Source of the DNA: Clostridiales bacterium
GTDB taxonomy: Bacteria > Bacillota > Clostridia > Lachnospirales > Lachnospiraceae
DNA length: 36,452 nucleotides
Assembly (NCBI GenBank): GCA_021204045.1
Contig: JAJQAA010000012.1
Span: 1-36,452, forward strand
Direction: 5' to 3'
Both the position numbers and the translations under genes were made by a program. Below are positions 7,551-16,052 of this stretch, piece after piece (position 1 is the first letter of the stretch; each line of letters begins with the position of its first letter). The notes under the pieces are model-generated. The model did no database searches and was not told the DNA's origin. It saw nothing but the letters and a program-made list of their open reading frames with translations.

Positions 7551-8783
7551 ATGGACTGTTATGAGGAACTGGTTGCGCGTGGGCTGATTGCCCAGGTGAC
7601 AAATGAGGAAGAAATCCGGAGAATGGTAAACGCGGGGGAAGCCACCTTTTATATTGGCTTCGACCCGACCGCAGACAGCCTCCATGTCGGCCATTTCATG
7701 GCGCTGTGTCTGATGCGCCGCCTGCAGCTGGCCGGCAACCGGCCGATCGTGCTGATCGGCGACGGTACCACGATGATCGGCGATCCGTCCGGGAGAACCG
7801 ATATGCGTAAGATGATGACGCTGGAGACAATCCATGAAAACGGCGAGTGTTTCAAGAAACAGATGAGCCGTTTCATTGATTTCAGCGAGGGCAAGGCGCT
7901 GATGGTCAACAACGGAGACTGGCTGCTGAAGTTGAATTATGTCGAGCTGCTGCGCGAGGTGGGCGCCTGCTTTTCTGTCAACAATATGCTGCGCGCCGAG
8001 TGCTACAAGCAGCGTATGGAGCGGGGCTTAAGTTTCCTTGAGTTCAACTACATGATCATGCAGAGCTACGATTTCTATATGTTGTATCAGAAATACGGCT
8101 GCACGATGCAGTTTGGCGGAGACGACCAGTGGAGCAACATGCTGGGCGGTACTGAGCTGATCCGGCGCAAGCTGGGCGGGGACGCGCACGCGATGACGAT
8201 CACGCTGCTTCTGAATTCTGAGGGCAAGAAGATGGGCAAGACCCAGTCTGGCGCGGTCTGGCTGGATCCGAACAAGACGTCTCCTTACGAGTTTTACCAG
8301 TACTGGCGCAATGTCGGAGACGCGGATGTGCTCAAATGCCTGCGTATGCTGACGTTCCTGCCGCTGGAGCAGATCGACGAGATGGACAAATGGGAGGGCA
8401 GCCAGCTCAATACAGCCAAGGAGATCCTGGCTTACGAGCTCACGAAACTCATTCACGGCGAGGAGGAAGCGAAGAAAGCAGAGACAGCGGCAAAGGCGTT
8501 GTTCGGCGGCGGGGGCGGCATGGACAACATTCCAACCTTTACATTGACGGAGGCCGATTTTACCGACGGGGTAATTGATATTCTCGGCGTATTGCAGAAA
8601 TCCGGCCTTGCGGCTTCGCGCTCGGAGGCGAGAAGAAATGTGGAGCAGGGCGGCGTGTCCGTGAACGGCGTACAGGAGAAGGATATCAAAGCAACGTATG
8701 AAAAGAGTTCGTTTGAGGGGGAAGGACTTATTTTCCGGCGTGGCAAGAAAAACTATATGAGGGTGAAGTTTCTGAATGATTAA
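7551..8783 (+). CDS. tyrS: Tyrosyl-tRNA synthetase
   Basis: A 410-residue class I aminoacyl-tRNA synthetase that attaches tyrosine to its tRNA. The HIGH motif appears as HVGH (residues 45-48) and the KMSKS loop as KMGKT (about 227), a variant usual for bacterial TyrS. GGDDQWSNMLGG, the tyrosine and tRNA-site segment, is present. The C-terminus carries an S4-type RNA-binding domain (LAASRSEARRNVEQGGVSVNG). The length is normal for the family. AGGAGAGAAAGCC precedes ATG 7551. The gene follows a T-box leader and its stop overlaps the start of the alarmone synthetase gene, so both should respond to tyrosine-tRNA charging. Confidence 0.97.
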   Translation: MDCYEELVARGLIAQVTNEEEIRRMVNAGEATFYIGFDPTADSLHVGHFMALCLMRRLQLAGNRPIVLIGDGTTMIGDPSGRTDMRKMMTLETIHENGECFKKQMSRFIDFSEGKALMVNNGDWLLKLNYVELLREVGACFSVNNMLRAECYKQRMERGLSFLEFNYMIMQSYDFYMLYQKYGCTMQFGGDDQWSNMLGGTELIRRKLGGDAHAMTITLLLNSEGKKMGKTQSGAVWLDPNKTSPYEFYQYWRNVGDADVLKCLRMLTFLPLEQIDEMDKWEGSQLNTAKEILAYELTKLIHGEEEAKKAETAAKALFGGGGGMDNIPTFTLTEADFTDGVIDILGVLQKSGLAASRSEARRNVEQGGVSVNGVQEKDIKATYEKSSFEGEGLIFRRGKKNYMRVKFLND

Positions 8784-9567
8784 AAAAAGGGATTTTCTGA
8801 AGGATTATAATATTGATAAGGAACTGTTAAAAAATACCGGCATGAAATGGGAGGAACTCAACGCCATCTACGACAACTACAGCGCGTTGCAGACGAAGCT
8901 GACGGAGATCGGCAGGGAGTTTGTCAACGAGTATCTCTACGATATCGAGAAGGCGGGCATCCACTCCTACCGTTACCGCACGAAAAAGGCGGGGCATCTG
9001 CTGGAAAAAATTATCCGCAAAAAGAATGAATTCCCGGAGCTCTACGCGGGTCTTGACCGGAAGAACTATTATAAATTTATCACGGATCTGATTGGTATCC
9101 GCGTGTTCTTCCTTTACCGGGAGGACTGGATTCATTTTCACGAATATATCACGTCGGTGTTTGAAAACAACCCGGAGCTCTATGTGGAGGACCGGCTGCG
9201 TGATTTTGATGAGGATCCGGAGCATTTTTATATCGCCGAGCGGCCGAAGGTTTACCGCCGCACCGGCGACACGCGGATTTACGATAAAAAACTGATCGAT
9301 ATTAAATCTGAAGGAATTTACCGTTCCCTGCATTATGTTATTAAATACAAGGGCTATTATCTGGAAATCCAGGGAAGGACGCTGTTTGAGGAGGGATGGA
9401 GTGAGATCGATCATGATATTGTCTATCCATACTTCCAGGATGACGGGATGCTGACGGACTTTTCGACGCTGCTCAACCGCCTGTCTGGCATGGCGGACGA
9501 GATGAGTTCGTATTTCCGGCGCATCAAGCAGGGAAAGCTGGAGCAGAAGGAACGAGAGGAGAAATGA
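8776..9567 (+). CDS. RelA/SpoT-domain (p)ppGpp synthetase-like protein
   Basis: A 263-residue protein with a single RelA/SpoT nucleotidyltransferase domain: the basic substrate helix around RYRTKKAGHLLEKIIRKK (residues 64-81), DLIGIRVFF (about 104-112) and GIYRSLHYVIKYKGYYLEIQ followed by SEIDHDIVYP. It lacks the HD hydrolase and TGS/ACT domains of long RelA/Rel, so it is a small alarmone synthetase type (COG2357). The expected reaction is transfer of pyrophosphate from ATP to GTP or GDP. It is somewhat longer than RelQ/RelP, with acidic insertions around 130-150. The start overlaps the end of tyrS by 8 bases, showing tight coupling, and its own stop overlaps the next start (ATGA). Toxic variants of this fold (ToxSAS) exist, but no antitoxin-like partner is adjacent. 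Product specificity is not readable by eye. Confidence 0.85.
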   Translation: MIKKRDFLKDYNIDKELLKNTGMKWEELNAIYDNYSALQTKLTEIGREFVNEYLYDIEKAGIHSYRYRTKKAGHLLEKIIRKKNEFPELYAGLDRKNYYKFITDLIGIRVFFLYREDWIHFHEYITSVFENNPELYVEDRLRDFDEDPEHFYIAERPKVYRRTGDTRIYDKKLIDIKSEGIYRSLHYVIKYKGYYLEIQGRTLFEEGWSEIDHDIVYPYFQDDGMLTDFSTLLNRLSGMADEMSSYFRRIKQGKLEQKEREEK

Positions 9568-10982
9568 GCGGCCTGGGATACCGTCACGGGAAACGTGGAA
9601 AACGTGAGAAGCGGGGCGGAAGTCGCGGATTGGGAGCGCCGCGCCTGTTGGTATGGGCGGCGCTGTTGTCGCTAACAATTGTGGCGCTGAATGGCTGCGG
9701 ACGCGCAAGAATATGGACAGAGTCGTTTGTGAAAGTTGGAGACCAGGATGGGGCTGACAGCCAGCCGCGGATTGTGATTGACGAGAAAGCAGATTCCCGA
9801 ACGGAAACGGGATCAGGTTCGGAGCTTGCGATCGAACCAAAGGCGGATATCGTGATCGAACCGGAGACGGACGTTCTGGCCGGGGATAGTCAAGATACGG
9901 AAAAACAGGATATGGGAGGCGGAGAAACGGGAGACGGGGAAGTAACCCCGTTCCGTCTTCTGTTCGGCGGCGACGTGTTTCTTTCCGATCATGTGCTGGA
10001 GGCGTACCGCACGGGCGGCATCAGCGGCGTGCTCGATGAGAATTACCGCGCCGCGATCGAGGCGACGGATTTTTTTATGGTGAATGAGGAATTCCCGTTC
10101 AGCGAGCGCGGCACAGCTGCGGCGGATAAACAGTATACGTTTCGCCTGTCACCGGAAAAGGTGTCGATTTTTCAGGAGATGGGGATTGACGGCGTGACGC
10201 TGGCCAACAACCACGCGCTTGATTTTGGTACGGATGCGCTTCTGGATACGATCGACGTGCTGGACGGCGCGGGCATTCCGCATACGGGCGCGGGAGCAGA
10301 TCTTACGGCGGCGAAAGAGCCTGTGATTATCGACACGGGCGATGGCAGAAGCATTGCCGTGATCGGGGCGACGCGCGTGATCCCGCGGGCGGACTGGGCT
10401 GCTGAAGCGGGCCATCCGGGCATGCTGTCCAGCTACGATCCGTGGATGGATACGGTGCTGGAACTGATTGGCGAGCAGAAGGCTGCGCATGATTTCGTGG
10501 TTGTTTTTATTCACTGGGGAATTGAGCGCGACGAGCTGCCGCAGGAGTATCAGCGCGTGATGGCACAAAAATACATTGGGGCCGGGGCGGACCTGGTGGT
10601 CGGCGCTCACCCGCATGTACTGCAGGGCATGGAATATTATCAAGGCAAGCCGATCGTTTACAGCCTGGGGAATTTTGTTTTCGGCAGTTCGATTCCCCGG
10701 ACGATGCTGCTTGAGGTGACGCTGCCGGAAGCGTCGGCGTCCGCGGATGCCGGAATGACGACGAGCGAAGAAGCAGCAGAAGGAGCAGCGAAACGGACAG
10801 CGGAAGACGAGACAGCAGATTCGGATGAGGAAGCGATATCTCTGCGAGTCCTTCCGGGAACCTCCGCGGCCGGTTATACCCGGATGCTGACAGATGAGAG
10901 CGAACTGCGGCAATTTTATTCGTATCTTGAAAGCATCTCGTTTGATGTGAGCTTTGGAGAGGACGGAACGGCAGTGCCGTAA
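9564..10982 (+). CDS. CapA-family (poly-gamma-glutamate synthesis-like) lipoprotein
   Basis: A 472-residue protein. After a basic N-terminus and a hydrophobic segment comes the lipobox-like ALNGC, so it is probably an exported lipoprotein anchored at Cys45. A low-complexity acidic linker (about 55-125) leads to a CapA/metallophosphatase-like domain: LLFGGDVFLSD, NNHALDFG, FIHWGIERDELP, GAHPHVLQG and YSLGNFVFG. CapA takes part in poly-gamma-glutamate capsule export in Bacillus, but most clostridial homologues lack capB and capC, as here, and their role is unclear. A Glu/Ala-rich, repeat-like insert (about 390-420) interrupts the end of the domain. The gene overlaps the alarmone synthetase stop by four bases and should be in the tyrS transcript. 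The family is sure; the function is not. Confidence 0.88.
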   Translation: MSGLGYRHGKRGKREKRGGSRGLGAPRLLVWAALLSLTIVALNGCGRARIWTESFVKVGDQDGADSQPRIVIDEKADSRTETGSGSELAIEPKADIVIEPETDVLAGDSQDTEKQDMGGGETGDGEVTPFRLLFGGDVFLSDHVLEAYRTGGISGVLDENYRAAIEATDFFMVNEEFPFSERGTAAADKQYTFRLSPEKVSIFQEMGIDGVTLANNHALDFGTDALLDTIDVLDGAGIPHTGAGADLTAAKEPVIIDTGDGRSIAVIGATRVIPRADWAAEAGHPGMLSSYDPWMDTVLELIGEQKAAHDFVVVFIHWGIERDELPQEYQRVMAQKYIGAGADLVVGAHPHVLQGMEYYQGKPIVYSLGNFVFGSSIPRTMLLEVTLPEASASADAGMTTSEEAAEGAAKRTAEDETADSDEEAISLRVLPGTSAAGYTRMLTDESELRQFYSYLESISFDVSFGEDGTAVP

Positions 10983-11055
10983 CTGCTATCGGTATCCCCG
11001 ATTGTTTTGCCCGCATTCCCTCCTGTCCGCTCTGTCTGTATTCCTCCGAAAACAG

Positions 11056-11084
11056 TTGACAAAGCACGGGAAGCGTCGTAAAAT
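11056..11084 (+). promoter_or_regulatory. Sigma-A promoter for the proS leader
   Basis: TTGACA (11056-11061), a 17-base spacer and TAAAAT (11079-11084). It gives a leader of about 270 bases before proS. Confidence 0.8.
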
Positions 11085-11090
11085 CAAACC

Positions 11091-11340
11091 AATTCGGTCA
11101 TTCGGCCCCTTGTCAGCAATGACAGAGCGCGGGATGACCTTTTTACTATGAAAGTCCCGGACGGCGGCGGTATGGACTTCGTGCTTGCACGAAAGGACAT
11201 ACCGACATCGGACGGGCTAGGGAGTATGAGCAAGTAGCACGATAGTGCGGATTGCGAATACTCACGGCGATTACGGGAGCGCGTAAGCGCAGAGCAATCG
11301 GCTTTCATGTATGATAGAGCGCCGCGATAGCGGCGCATTA
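11091..11340 (+). ncRNA. Highly structured leader RNA of unknown class upstream of proS
   Basis: Several nested inverted repeats can be read. First is a hairpin with GGTCAT (11096-11101) and ATGACC (11134-11139) followed by TTTTT, which could terminate early. Next a long-range stem, ATGAAAG (11148-11154) with CTTTCAT (11302-11308), closes three arms. Arm 1 has CGGTATG/CATACCG (11168-11174, 11198-11204) capped by TTCGTG/CACGAA. Arm 2 has GAGTAT/ATACTC (11222-11227, 11258-11263) with GCAA/TTGC and GCAC/GTGC inside. Arm 3 has CGATT/AATCG with GCGC/GCGC. A last hairpin, GCGCCGC-GATA-GCGGCGC (11319-11336), sits just before the ribosome site. No T-box motif is present. It may be a cis-acting regulator of proS or an independent RNA. 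Confidence 0.65.
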
Positions 11341-11359
11341 ATGAAAAGGAGCTGTGATC

Positions 11360-12793
11360 ATGGCAAAGGAAAAGAAACTGGTAGAGGCGATCACGTCGAT
11401 GGACGTGGATTTTGCCCAGTGGTATACAGATGTTGTAAAAAAGGCGGAGCTCTGTGATTACGCGAGCGTCAAGGGCTGCATGGTGATCAAACCGGCCGGT
11501 TACGCGATCTGGGAAAACATCCAGAAGGAGCTGGACCGCCGCTTCAAGGAGATGGGCGTGGAGAACGTTTATATGCCGTTGTTCATTCCTGAGAGTTTGC
11601 TCGAGAAGGAAAAGGATCATGTCGAGGGCTTCGCGCCGGAGGTGGCCTGGGTGACCCAGGGCGGCCTGGAGTCGCTGCAGGAGCGCCTGTGTGTGCGCCC
11701 GACCTCGGAGACGCTGTTCTGCGATTTTTACGCGCGGGATATTCATTCCTACCGTGATTTGCCAAAGGTATACAATCAGTGGTGCTCCGTGGTGCGCTGG
11801 GAGAAGACGACGCGGCCGTTTCTGCGCTCGAGGGAATTCCTCTGGCAGGAGGGCCATACGGCTCATGCGACCGCCGAGGAAGCCGAGGAGCGCACGATCC
11901 AGATGCTCAATGTCTACGCGGATTTCTGCGAGGAGGTGCTGGCTATCCCGGTGATCCGCGGCCAGAAGACGGATAAGGAGAAGTTCGCCGGAGCGGAGGC
12001 GACCTATACGATCGAGGCACTGATGCATGACGGTAAGGCATTGCAGTCCGGTACCAGCCACAACTTTGGCGATGGTTTCGCGAAGGCGTTTGGTATTCAG
12101 TACGCCGCGAAGGACAATTCCCTGCAATATGTGCATCAGACTTCCTGGGGCATGACCACGCGCATGATCGGCGCGCTGATTATGGTACACGGGGATGACA
12201 GCGGCCTGGTGTTGCCGCCGTGGATCGCGCCGACGCAGGTGATGATCGTGCCGGTACAGCAGCAGAAGGAAGGCGTGCTTGACGTGGCATTCGAAATCCG
12301 CGACATTCTTTCCGGTTTCCGCGTGAAAGTGGATGACTCCGACAAGAGTCCGGGCTGGAAATTCAGCGAGTCCGAGATGCGCGGCATTCCGGTTCGTGTC
12401 GAGATCGGCCCGCGGGATATCGCGAACCGGGAGGCGGTTCTGGTGCGCCGTGACACGCATGAGAAGATTTCCGTGCCGCTGGACGAGATCGCCGCGAGGG
12501 TCGGAGAGCTTCTGGAGACGATTCAGAAGGATATGCTGGAGCGTGCCAGGGCACACAGGGATGCTCATACCTATGTGGCCACCGAATATGAGGAGTTTGT
12601 CAAAACGATCAATGAGAAGCCGGGGTTTGTCAAGGCGATGTGGTGCGGCTGCCAGGAATGTGAGGATAAAATTAAGGAAGATACCTCAGCCACCTCGCGC
12701 TGTATGCCGTTTAAGCAGGAACAGCTCTCCGATCATTGCGTTTGCTGCGGGAAGCCGGCGAAGAAAATGGTATACTGGGGCCGGGCGTATTGA
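11360..12793 (+). CDS. proS: Prolyl-tRNA synthetase (short, archaeal/eukaryote-like type)
   Basis: A 477-residue class II synthetase that charges tRNA-Pro. Motif 2 ([28 protein letters not shown]), the RPTSE segment and motif 3-type residues ([15 protein letters not shown]) are clear. The bacterial-type editing insert between motifs 2 and 3 is absent. The C-terminal extension has cysteines arranged as CGCQEC and [18 protein letters not shown], typical of the archaeal/eukaryote-like ProRS zinc domain. I choose ATG 11360, which lies 8 bases after AAAAGGAG; a GTG six bases earlier is too close to it. The gene is preceded by its own promoter and a structured leader, and cca follows within about 30 bases with no terminator. 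Confidence 0.96.
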   Translation: MAKEKKLVEAITSMDVDFAQWYTDVVKKAELCDYASVKGCMVIKPAGYAIWENIQKELDRRFKEMGVENVYMPLFIPESLLEKEKDHVEGFAPEVAWVTQGGLESLQERLCVRPTSETLFCDFYARDIHSYRDLPKVYNQWCSVVRWEKTTRPFLRSREFLWQEGHTAHATAEEAEERTIQMLNVYADFCEEVLAIPVIRGQKTDKEKFAGAEATYTIEALMHDGKALQSGTSHNFGDGFAKAFGIQYAAKDNSLQYVHQTSWGMTTRMIGALIMVHGDDSGLVLPPWIAPTQVMIVPVQQQKEGVLDVAFEIRDILSGFRVKVDDSDKSPGWKFSESEMRGIPVRVEIGPRDIANREAVLVRRDTHEKISVPLDEIAARVGELLETIQKDMLERARAHRDAHTYVATEYEEFVKTINEKPGFVKAMWCGCQECEDKIKEDTSATSRCMPFKQEQLSDHCVCCGKPAKKMVYWGRAY

Positions 12794-12825
12794 TTTTGAA
12801 TCCGGAGCCGGATGGGGGACAGGGT

Positions 12826-14130
12826 GTGCGGATTGTATTTCCGCTGCCGGTGAGGCAGATTATAACAAAATTAAGAGAGAACGGCTATGAGGCCTATGCG
12901 GTCGGCGGCTGCGTCCGCGACGCGCTGCTTGGCCGGGAACCGGAGGACTGGGATATCACCACTTCGGCAAAGCCGCAGGAGGTAAAGCGGCTGTTCCGGC
13001 GCACGATCGACACGGGGATCCAGCACGGTACCGTGACGATCATGATCGGGTCAGACGGTTACGAGGTGACGACCTACCGGATCGACGGCGCGTATGAGGA
13101 TGGCCGCCATCCGAAGCAGGTGGCGTTTACCTCCAGCCTGCTGGAGGATTTAAAACGCCGGGATTTCACGATCAACGCGATGGCCTGCGGGGATGAGACT
13201 GAAGTGGTGGATGCGTTCGGCGGCATGGAGGATCTGCGGCGCGGCGTGATCCGCTGCGTGGGCGATCCGCTCGAACGCTTCGGCGAAGACGCGCTGCGCA
13301 TTTTGCGGGCGATCCGTTTCTCGGCACAGCTGGATTTTTCGATCGAAGAGAATACCTGGAATGCAATTCCGGTGATCGCGCCGAATCTGGCGAAGGTCAG
13401 CAGGGAACGCGTGCAGATAGAATTGACGAAGCTTCTGCTTTCCGGTCATCCGGAGAAGATTGCCTGCGTTTATGAGACGGGGATTGCCGCCTATGTATCG
13501 AAAGAGTTTGCCGCGCTGCCCTGGCGGGAGGCGGTGATTCCGGCTTCGCTTCCGGCAGAGAAGTATGTGCGCTGGGCGGCGTTTTTGCGTTGCACGCGAT
13601 ACAATATGGCGGCTGGTGTGGCAGCCGGACGGGAAGACGCGGAAACTGTGGACAGCCAGGCCGCTGTGATGAATGACAGGGATACGTCGTCGTATGGCGA
13701 CGTATTGTCTCAGGACGCCGCGGAGACCGCGGTGCGCATATTGCGGGAATTGAAATTTGACAATGATACGATTGCCCGGGTGCGGACGCTGGTTTCCTGG
13801 TCAGGCCGGAAGATACCGGCGCAGGCGTCGGCTGTGCGCCGCGCGATGAGCCGGATGCGTCTCGAGGTCTGGGATGCGCTGATGGAGCTGGAGAAATATC
13901 CGGAAGAGATTCACGCGCTTTCGGCTCAGATCCGCGCGGACGGCGACTGCCTGGATCTGAAGCATCTGGCGCTGACCGGTCAGGATCTGATCGCCGCGGG
14001 CGTAAAGCCCGGCCGCGAGATGGGGCAGCTGCTCGGGCAGCTGCTGGATCATGTGCTGGAACGGCCGCAGGATAATCAGAAGGAAATCCTGATGGATGTG
14101 CTGAAAAAACTTGCGTCAGGGAATGATTAG
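12826..14130 (+). CDS. cca: CCA tRNA nucleotidyltransferase / polyA polymerase family protein
   Basis: Adds or repairs the 3' CCA end of tRNAs. The class II nucleotidyltransferase signature is complete: GYEAYAVGGCVRDALLGREPEDWDITTSA near residues 18-46, with the catalytic DWD, then QHGTVTIMIG, RRDFTINAMA and the tRNA-binding RILRAIRFSAQLDF. The C-terminal half is helical and poorly conserved; residues around 265-300 are low-complexity and may be a lineage insert. I prefer GTG 12826 (MRIVFPLPVRQII) because GGGGGACAGG lies before it and the N-terminus matches the family. An open frame extends back into proS to 12736. It follows proS closely, so both probably share the structured leader. The promoter of the next gene lies inside its last codons. 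Confidence 0.92.
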   Translation: MRIVFPLPVRQIITKLRENGYEAYAVGGCVRDALLGREPEDWDITTSAKPQEVKRLFRRTIDTGIQHGTVTIMIGSDGYEVTTYRIDGAYEDGRHPKQVAFTSSLLEDLKRRDFTINAMACGDETEVVDAFGGMEDLRRGVIRCVGDPLERFGEDALRILRAIRFSAQLDFSIEENTWNAIPVIAPNLAKVSRERVQIELTKLLLSGHPEKIACVYETGIAAYVSKEFAALPWREAVIPASLPAEKYVRWAAFLRCTRYNMAAGVAAGREDAETVDSQAAVMNDRDTSSYGDVLSQDAAETAVRILRELKFDNDTIARVRTLVSWSGRKIPAQASAVRRAMSRMRLEVWDALMELEKYPEEIHALSAQIRADGDCLDLKHLALTGQDLIAAGVKPGREMGQLLGQLLDHVLERPQDNQKEILMDVLKKLASGND

Positions 14131-14139
14131 TGCTATAAT
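14111..14139 (+). promoter_or_regulatory. Promoter for the SCIFF peptide gene, inside the cca 3' end
   Basis: TTGCGT (14111-14116), a 17-base spacer and a perfect TATAAT (14134-14139). The -10 box falls just after the cca stop codon and the start codon of the peptide is 35 bases downstream. Confidence 0.75.
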
Positions 14140-14174
14140 CTTGGCAAGATTTGAGCACTTAGGAGGCGAAGACG

Positions 14175-14321
14175 ATGAAGCATGTAAAAACATTAAGCAA
14201 CAAAACTCTGAAGGAGTCCATGAAGAAGGGCGGCTGCGGCGAGTGCCAGACCTCCTGCCAGTCCGCGTGCAAGACTTCCTGCACGGTCGGCAACCAGACC
14301 TGCGAAAATGCAAACCGCTGA
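14175..14321 (+). CDS. scfA: Six-cysteine ranthipeptide SCIFF precursor
   Basis: A 48-residue peptide. AGGAGG lies 8 bases before ATG 14175. The N-terminal leader MKHVKTLSNKTLKESMKK is followed by a core with six cysteines at 21, 24, 28, 32, 36 and 43, the six-Cys-in-forty-five pattern. The SCIFF family is nearly universal in Clostridia. Its cysteines are linked by thioether bonds to other residues by a radical SAM enzyme, whose gene follows at 14417. Ranthipeptides have been linked to quorum-type signalling in clostridia, but the job of SCIFF is not settled. Its own promoter and a terminator right behind it suggest the peptide is made in excess over its enzyme. Confidence 0.97.
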   Translation: MKHVKTLSNKTLKESMKKGGCGECQTSCQSACKTSCTVGNQTCENANR

Positions 14322-14350
14322 TTGCGCGGCATTTCAATTGAGCGAACTAA

Positions 14351-14389
14351 AAAAGACCCCTATGGTCGCGCGATTGTAGGGGTTTTTCT
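14351..14389 (+). terminator. Terminator between the SCIFF peptide and maturase genes
   Basis: CCCCTA (14357-14362) and TAGGGG (14377-14382) form the core stem, extended by A/T pairs, and are followed by TTTTTCTTT. It sits 30 bases before the maturase start, so maturase expression probably relies on read-through. Confidence 0.85.
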
Positions 14390-14416
14390 TTGCGCAATGG
14401 AAAAAGGAGAATTGCG

Positions 14417-15913
14417 GTGATTCATCAATATAAAAATAACGGTTACAATATCGTTATGGACGTCGCAAGCGGCAGCGTTCATGTCGTGGATGACATCGTT
14501 TACGACGCCATTGCCCTGCTGGAACCGTTTGTCGGAGAGCTGGCGTCTCCGGTGCCGGTTCCCGGAGAAGTACGGGAGAAGGTCTGTAGTGCGCTGACGG
14601 ATTCTGTCGCCAGGGTGGACAGTGTGGGCGGACAGAGTGCAGACGGCCAGACTGTGGACAGGGAAACGACTCGCGCCGGAGCGCAGAAGCGCTACGGTCG
14701 GGCGGAAGTTGAGGAAGCCCTTGCGGAGATCCAGGAGCTGATCGACGCGGAGGAACTGTTTACAAAAGATATTTACCAGCAGTATGTGACGGATTTCAAG
14801 AGCCGGAAGACGGTCGTCAAGGCACTTTGCCTGCACATCGCGCACGATTGCAATCTCGGCTGCAAGTATTGCTTTGCGGAGGAGGGCGAGTATCATGGTC
14901 GCCGCGCCCTGATGAGTTACGAGGTCGGGAAGAAAGCGCTGGATTTTCTGATCGCGTCTTCGGGGAACCGGCGTAATCTGGAGGTCGATTTTTTCGGCGG
15001 CGAGCCGTTGATGAACTGGGAAGTGGTAAAGCAGCTTGTTGAATATGGCCGTTCGCAGGAAGAGGCGCACAACAAACGTTTCCGTTTTACGATCACGACG
15101 AACGGCATGCTGCTCAATGATGAGATCATGGATTTCTGTGACCGGGAGATGGCCAATGTCGTGCTCAGTCTCGACGGCCGCCGTGAGGTCAACGACCGGA
15201 TGCGTCCGGTGCGCGGCGGGAAAGGTTATGGAAGCTATGATATCATCGTGCCGAAGTTCCGGGAATTCGCGAAACGGCGCTCGGCACTTCACAAGGATTA
15301 CTATGTGCGCGGCACATTCACGCGCTACAATCTCGATTTTGCCGAGGATGTGCGTCATTTTGCCGATCTCGGCTTTGACCAGCTTTCGATGGAGCCGGTG
15401 GTGGCGGATCCGGGCGAGGATTACGCGATTCGCGAGGAGGATCTTCCGCGGATTCTCGAGGAGTACGATGAGCTCGCGCGGGAGTATATCCGGCGGAAAA
15501 AAGAGGGCCGGGGATTTCAGTTTTTCCACTTTATGATCGATTTGAGTCAGGGTCCCTGCGTGGCCAAGCGCCTTTCCGGCTGTGGTTCCGGTACGGAATA
15601 TCTGGCGGTGACGCCCTGGGGGGATCTGTATCCCTGTCACCAGTTTGTCGGCCAGGAAGAGTTCCTTATGGGGAACGTGGATACCGGTGTGACGCGCACG
15701 GATATCCGCGATGAATTTAAATTGTGCAATGTCTACGCCAAGGAGAAATGCCGCGAATGCTTCGCGCGCTTTTACTGCAGCGGCGGCTGCGCGGCGAATT
15801 CCCAGCATTTCCACGGTTCGATCACGGACGCTTACGATATCGGCTGCGAGATGCAGAAAAAACGGATCGAATGCGCGATCATGATACAGGCAGCGCTCGC
15901 CGACGAGGCGTAA
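14417..15913 (+). CDS. scfB: Thioether-forming SCIFF peptide maturase, radical SAM/SPASM
   Basis: A 498-residue radical SAM enzyme that builds thioether cross-links in the SCIFF peptide. The N-terminal part (IHQYKNNGYNIVMDVASGSVHVVDD) is the peptide-binding domain of this family. The radical SAM motif CNLGCKYC (about 145-152) follows, then FFGGEPLMNWE. The C-terminal SPASM domain has CGSG, PCHQFVGQ and CNVYAKEKCRECFARFYCSGGC, for two auxiliary 4Fe-4S clusters. I take GTG 14417 as start, with AAGGAG 7 bases upstream; the open frame reaches back to a TTG at 14390 inside the terminator tail. Residues about 60-90 are a polar Gly/Asp/Thr-rich stretch that may be a lineage insert. The gene sits between the peptide and secDF, the usual clostridial neighbourhood. 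Confidence 0.97.
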   Translation: MIHQYKNNGYNIVMDVASGSVHVVDDIVYDAIALLEPFVGELASPVPVPGEVREKVCSALTDSVARVDSVGGQSADGQTVDRETTRAGAQKRYGRAEVEEALAEIQELIDAEELFTKDIYQQYVTDFKSRKTVVKALCLHIAHDCNLGCKYCFAEEGEYHGRRALMSYEVGKKALDFLIASSGNRRNLEVDFFGGEPLMNWEVVKQLVEYGRSQEEAHNKRFRFTITTNGMLLNDEIMDFCDREMANVVLSLDGRREVNDRMRPVRGGKGYGSYDIIVPKFREFAKRRSALHKDYYVRGTFTRYNLDFAEDVRHFADLGFDQLSMEPVVADPGEDYAIREEDLPRILEEYDELAREYIRRKKEGRGFQFFHFMIDLSQGPCVAKRLSGCGSGTEYLAVTPWGDLYPCHQFVGQEEFLMGNVDTGVTRTDIRDEFKLCNVYAKEKCRECFARFYCSGGCAANSQHFHGSITDAYDIGCEMQKKRIECAIMIQAALADEA

Positions 15914-15993
15914 GCTGCGGTGCCAAAGGCAGACATGTGGTACCGGGGACGGAAAGCGTGGCGTCGGAGGCGAAGAAAAAAGGAAAAGCATGA

Positions 15994-16013
15994 AAACTGC
16001 CGGAAGGCGGTTT
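15994..16013 (+). terminator. Weak hairpin between scfB and secDF
   Basis: AAACTGCC, loop GGAA, then GGCGGTTT forms an 8-bp stem with one G-T pair, followed by only three T residues. It may partly reduce transcription from scfB into secDF. Confidence 0.35.
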
Positions 16014-16052
16014 CTGTGATAAATGGTGAACAGTAGTAACAGGAGGAAGAAA

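Noticed and set aside
11091-11340. T-box or RNase P RNA in the proS leader
   Set aside because: No GGTGG-type T-box motif and no terminator next to the gene. A GAAAGTCC stretch recalls RNase P RNA, but the other conserved P RNA segments are absent.
11084-12568. 494-codon minus-strand frame opposite proS
   Set aside because: Shadow of proS; no motif and no ribosome site.
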